From assembly GCA_030433805.1 (NCBI GenBank), contig JARUXA010000007.1:124001-188000 (forward strand): 64,000 bases of DNA, in the 5' to 3' direction. The notes beneath the pieces were generated by a model, which was not told where the DNA came from, made no database searches, and saw only the letters and a list, made by a program, of their open reading frames with translations. This stretch comes from Sphingomonas sp. PsM26 (lineage in GTDB: Bacteria; Pseudomonadota; Alphaproteobacteria; Sphingomonadales; Sphingomonadaceae). Position 1 is the first letter of the stretch. Each line of letters begins with the position of its first letter. This document shows positions 62,115-64,000 of the stretch, piece after piece. The translations under genes were made by a program, and so were the position numbers.

Positions 62115-62963
62115 TCAGACCGTACATGTCTTGACCGCTGCCGCCAAAGCGGTCAGCGGATCGCCCTCGGGCATGAACTCGTGGGCGAAATAGCCCTTGA
62201 AGCCAAGGTCCGCGACGCTCGTCGCGACCGCGCGCCAGTTCACTTCCTGCGACCCGTCGAGGTTGTGGCGCCCCGGCACCCCGCCGGTGTGGAAATGGCC
62301 GAGCCACTGGATGTTCTCGCGGATCGTGGCGATCAGGTCGCCTTCCATGATCTGCATATGGTAGATGTCGTAGAGCAGCTTGACCCGCGGCGAATTGACT
62401 TCCTTGCAGACCTTTACGCCCCAGGCGGTATGGTCGGCCATGTAATCGGCATGGTCGCGCTTGCTGTTGAGCAGTTCGATGCAGATCGTGACGTCATTGT
62501 CCTCGGCGATCTTCTTGACGCGGTTGAGGCCGATGACCGCGTTGGCCGCCCCTTCCTCGTCCGACATGCCCTTGCGATTGCCCGAGAAGGCGATGACGTT
62601 GGGGACGCCTGCCTTGGCCGCCTGCGGGATGCCGACGCGGAACGCTTGCTCGATCGCGGCGTGGTTCTCGCGGCGGTTGAGGCCGTTGGGAATCGTCATC
62701 GGGGCGGCGGCATAGCCCATCGTGCAGCGCAGCCCGTATTTGCGGGGCGTCTCATAATCGGCGGGTTCGAGCAGATCGATCCCCTGCAGCCCCATCTTCA
62801 CCGCGGCTTGGCACAGCGTGTCGAGCGGGATCTTCTGGTAGCACCAGCGGCTAACCGACTGCTTTAGTCTGCCTTTGGGTGGAGCCGCGAGGATGGGAGC
62901 GGGAATCCCCGCTGCCGCCCATGCCGCGAGGGACGATCCGATGATGTGGCGCCGGGTGATCAT
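62115..62963 (-). CDS. Hydroxypyruvate-isomerase-like TIM-barrel protein, Tat-type signal
   Basis: 282-residue xylose-isomerase-like TIM barrel of the hydroxypyruvate isomerase branch. Visible parts are CIELLNSKRDHADYM, KLLYDIYHMQIMEGD (metal-binding Asp/His), HFHTGGVPGRHNLDG and the terminal YFAHEFMPEGDP. MITRRHIIGSSLAAWAAAGIP is a Tat-type signal, so the protein would act in the periplasm. AGGA lies nine bases before ATG 62963. Exported members of this superfamily often act on sugars as epimerases or isomerases; the substrate is unknown. Confidence 0.78.
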   Translation of the reverse strand: MITRRHIIGSSLAAWAAAGIPAPILAAPPKGRLKQSVSRWCYQKIPLDTLCQAAVKMGLQGIDLLEPADYETPRKYGLRCTMGYAAAPMTIPNGLNRRENHAAIEQAFRVGIPQAAKAGVPNVIAFSGNRKGMSDEEGAANAVIGLNRVKKIAEDNDVTICIELLNSKRDHADYMADHTAWGVKVCKEVNSPRVKLLYDIYHMQIMEGDLIATIRENIQWLGHFHTGGVPGRHNLDGSQEVNWRAVATSVADLGFKGYFAHEFMPEGDPLTALAAAVKTCTV

Positions 62964-63040
62964 GCCCGCATCCTAATTGAGAAGCGCGGCACGGCAAGCT
63001 GTTGTACTACAAAAAGGGAAATTGTTTCGGACGGGGTGCG

Positions 63041-63814
63041 TCACCCCTGGCTTTGCATTGCCTGCCAGTGCCGCAGCGCCTCGGTGCGGACGACCTGCGC
63101 GATCGTCGCGGGGGTAAGGCCCTTGCGCGCGGTGTGGGGGAACAGCACGGTGGTGACGTCGCCACCGATGCTCTCCATCCGTTCGATCACGCGGCGGCAC
63201 GTGCCGGTGCTGTTCCGCGCAACGCACAGTTCGCGGCCGAGCGCGCGGTGGAGCGCGAGCGAGCCTTCACCGAGTTTCTCGAACGGGCCGGTGTCCGCGA
63301 CGATCACCGGAATCGTTCGCCCGTGCGCGATCACCACGCCGAAATCGCCGACATCGACCCCGGTCATCCGGGTGAAGCGGCCCTGTTCGTCGCGCGGGCC
63401 TTCCCACGGGATCACGACATAGGGGATCTTGTCCGCGTCGACCGGCGTCTCGCGGCCCTTGGCGTCGGGCAGCATCAGCGACGTCGGGCATTGGTCCATC
63501 GCGCCATGCGCCGGGCTGCACGCGAACGGCGATCCGTCGAGATCGACCGCGAGTTTGGCGACATAGGCGATCGCGCCACCCGGCAGGCGGCGGAGCGCCG
63601 TGACCGCGTTGGGATCGTCGCGACAGCCGTGGACCTTGTGCCCGTGGAACCGGTCGGCGCGGTCGCATGTGCCGAATTCCTGGCGATAGGCTTCGTCGAT
63701 CGGTTCGCCCGCGGGGAGCGCGACGCCCGCGGGCCACGGGGATGACGCCTGGACAGGCATGGGTGCCAACACCGCCCCCAGCAGGAGGGCGAGGCAGGGG
63801 AGGATGGTCTTCAT
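63041..63814 (-). CDS. Chitosanase-like protein, GH75 type
   Basis: 257-residue exported protein with signal MKTILPCLALLLGAVLAPMPVQA. The mature part resembles GH75 chitosanases: an acidic VDLDGSPFAC near 92-101, then CPTSLML, DADKIPYVVIPWEG, VDVGDFGVVIAHG and VADTGPFEKLGEGSLALHRALG. That order (DxDG, YVV(I/L)P, GDxGP..GEGS) is typical of the family. It would hydrolyse beta-1,4-glucosamine polymers, which would link it to the amino-sugar theme of the window. Six cysteines suggest disulfides. The next gene upstream on the same strand ends three bases away. Confidence 0.6.
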   Translation of the reverse strand: MKTILPCLALLLGAVLAPMPVQASSPWPAGVALPAGEPIDEAYRQEFGTCDRADRFHGHKVHGCRDDPNAVTALRRLPGGAIAYVAKLAVDLDGSPFACSPAHGAMDQCPTSLMLPDAKGRETPVDADKIPYVVIPWEGPRDEQGRFTRMTGVDVGDFGVVIAHGRTIPVIVADTGPFEKLGEGSLALHRALGRELCVARNSTGTCRRVIERMESIGGDVTTVLFPHTARKGLTPATIAQVVRTEALRHWQAMQSQG

Positions 63815-63817
63815 GGG

Positions 63818-64000
63818 TCAGGAGGTCGCTGCAGCTCGAGGATCGGTCGCGCCTTCCAGCCGGGCGTCATAGGCGATGATCGCCTTGGGCACGGTCGGGA
63901 GCGACGCATAGGGGAGGGAACGGTGGAGGGTCAGCGACCAGCGATCGAGCCAGCCGGTGCCGTTTGGGCCGACATAGGTATCGGCAATCCGGTAGGCGGG
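63818..64000 (-). CDS. C-terminal fragment of an unidentified protein (cut by window edge)
   Basis: Only the last 60 codons are in the window, ending in TGA at 63818-63820. The readable part is YRIADTYVGPNGTGWLDRW, then SLTLHRSLPYASLPTVPKAI and a low-complexity tail RAAATS. I do not recognise the family. It lies three bases upstream of the GH75-like gene, so the two are probably one operon. Confidence 0.6.
   Translation of the reverse strand, partial: PAYRIADTYVGPNGTGWLDRWSLTLHRSLPYASLPTVPKAIIAYDARLEGATDPRAAATS

Overview
The window reads as chromosome of a GC-rich alphaproteobacterium of the Sphingomonas type. The grounds are the many TonB-dependent receptors (TBDRs), the TBDR / cupin-8 / tryptophan-halogenase gene sets, frequent twin-arginine (Tat) signal peptides on periplasmic enzymes, and several families of extragenic palindromic (REP-like) repeats. 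All calls come from reading the sequence; no database search was run.

Layout. (1) 1-12540: a partial TBDR, a cupin-8 protein, four tandem flavin-dependent tryptophan-halogenase-family genes on the minus strand (one lacking its catalytic residues), a second large TBDR and a small lipoprotein. (2) 12546-22476: a malonate catabolism island. mdcA-C-D-E-G-B-H (biotin-independent malonate decarboxylase plus prosthetic-group enzymes) lies on the minus strand. madL-madM (malonate uptake), a FadR-type GntR regulator and an acetyl-CoA synthetase lie divergently on the plus strand. (3) 22501-25194: a repeat pair, an alpha/beta-hydrolase fused in frame to a royal-jelly/yellow-type propeller protein, and a four-unit tandem array of palindromic repeats. 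(4) 25230-42343: a glycan-degrading locus with GH20, GH2 beta-mannosidase-like, GH3, GH125, GH92 and GH29 genes joined by overlapping stop/start codons, and a divergent GntR/UTRA regulator followed by a GH2 beta-galactosidase. (5) 42427-56929: an EamA-type transporter, a GlcNAc-type PTS (IICB and EIIA-HPr-EI fusion), nagA, an SIS-type GlcN-6-P deaminase, cutC, a Tat-exported glycosylasparaginase, a third TBDR and a DUF885 metallopeptidase. (6) 56946-64000: small unknown genes, an orphan mreB, an SDR, a zinc-type alcohol dehydrogenase relative, two more repeat pairs, a Dabb protein, a TIM-barrel isomerase, a GH75-like chitosanase and a truncated gene at the edge.

How the genes fit together. 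Blocks 4 and 5 form what looks like a complete exo-acting N-glycan pathway. Fucose, galactose, xylose (possible), alpha-mannose, beta-mannose and GlcNAc would be removed in turn. The last GlcNAc-Asn bond would be cut by glycosylasparaginase, and GlcNAc would enter through its own PTS and go through NagA and the deaminase to fructose-6-P. This logic resembles lysosomal glycoprotein breakdown, with no endoglycosidase in the window. CutC sits inside the operon, between the glycosylasparaginase and the deaminase. In block 2, malonate is imported and decarboxylated to acetate, which the adjacent synthetase can turn into acetyl-CoA.
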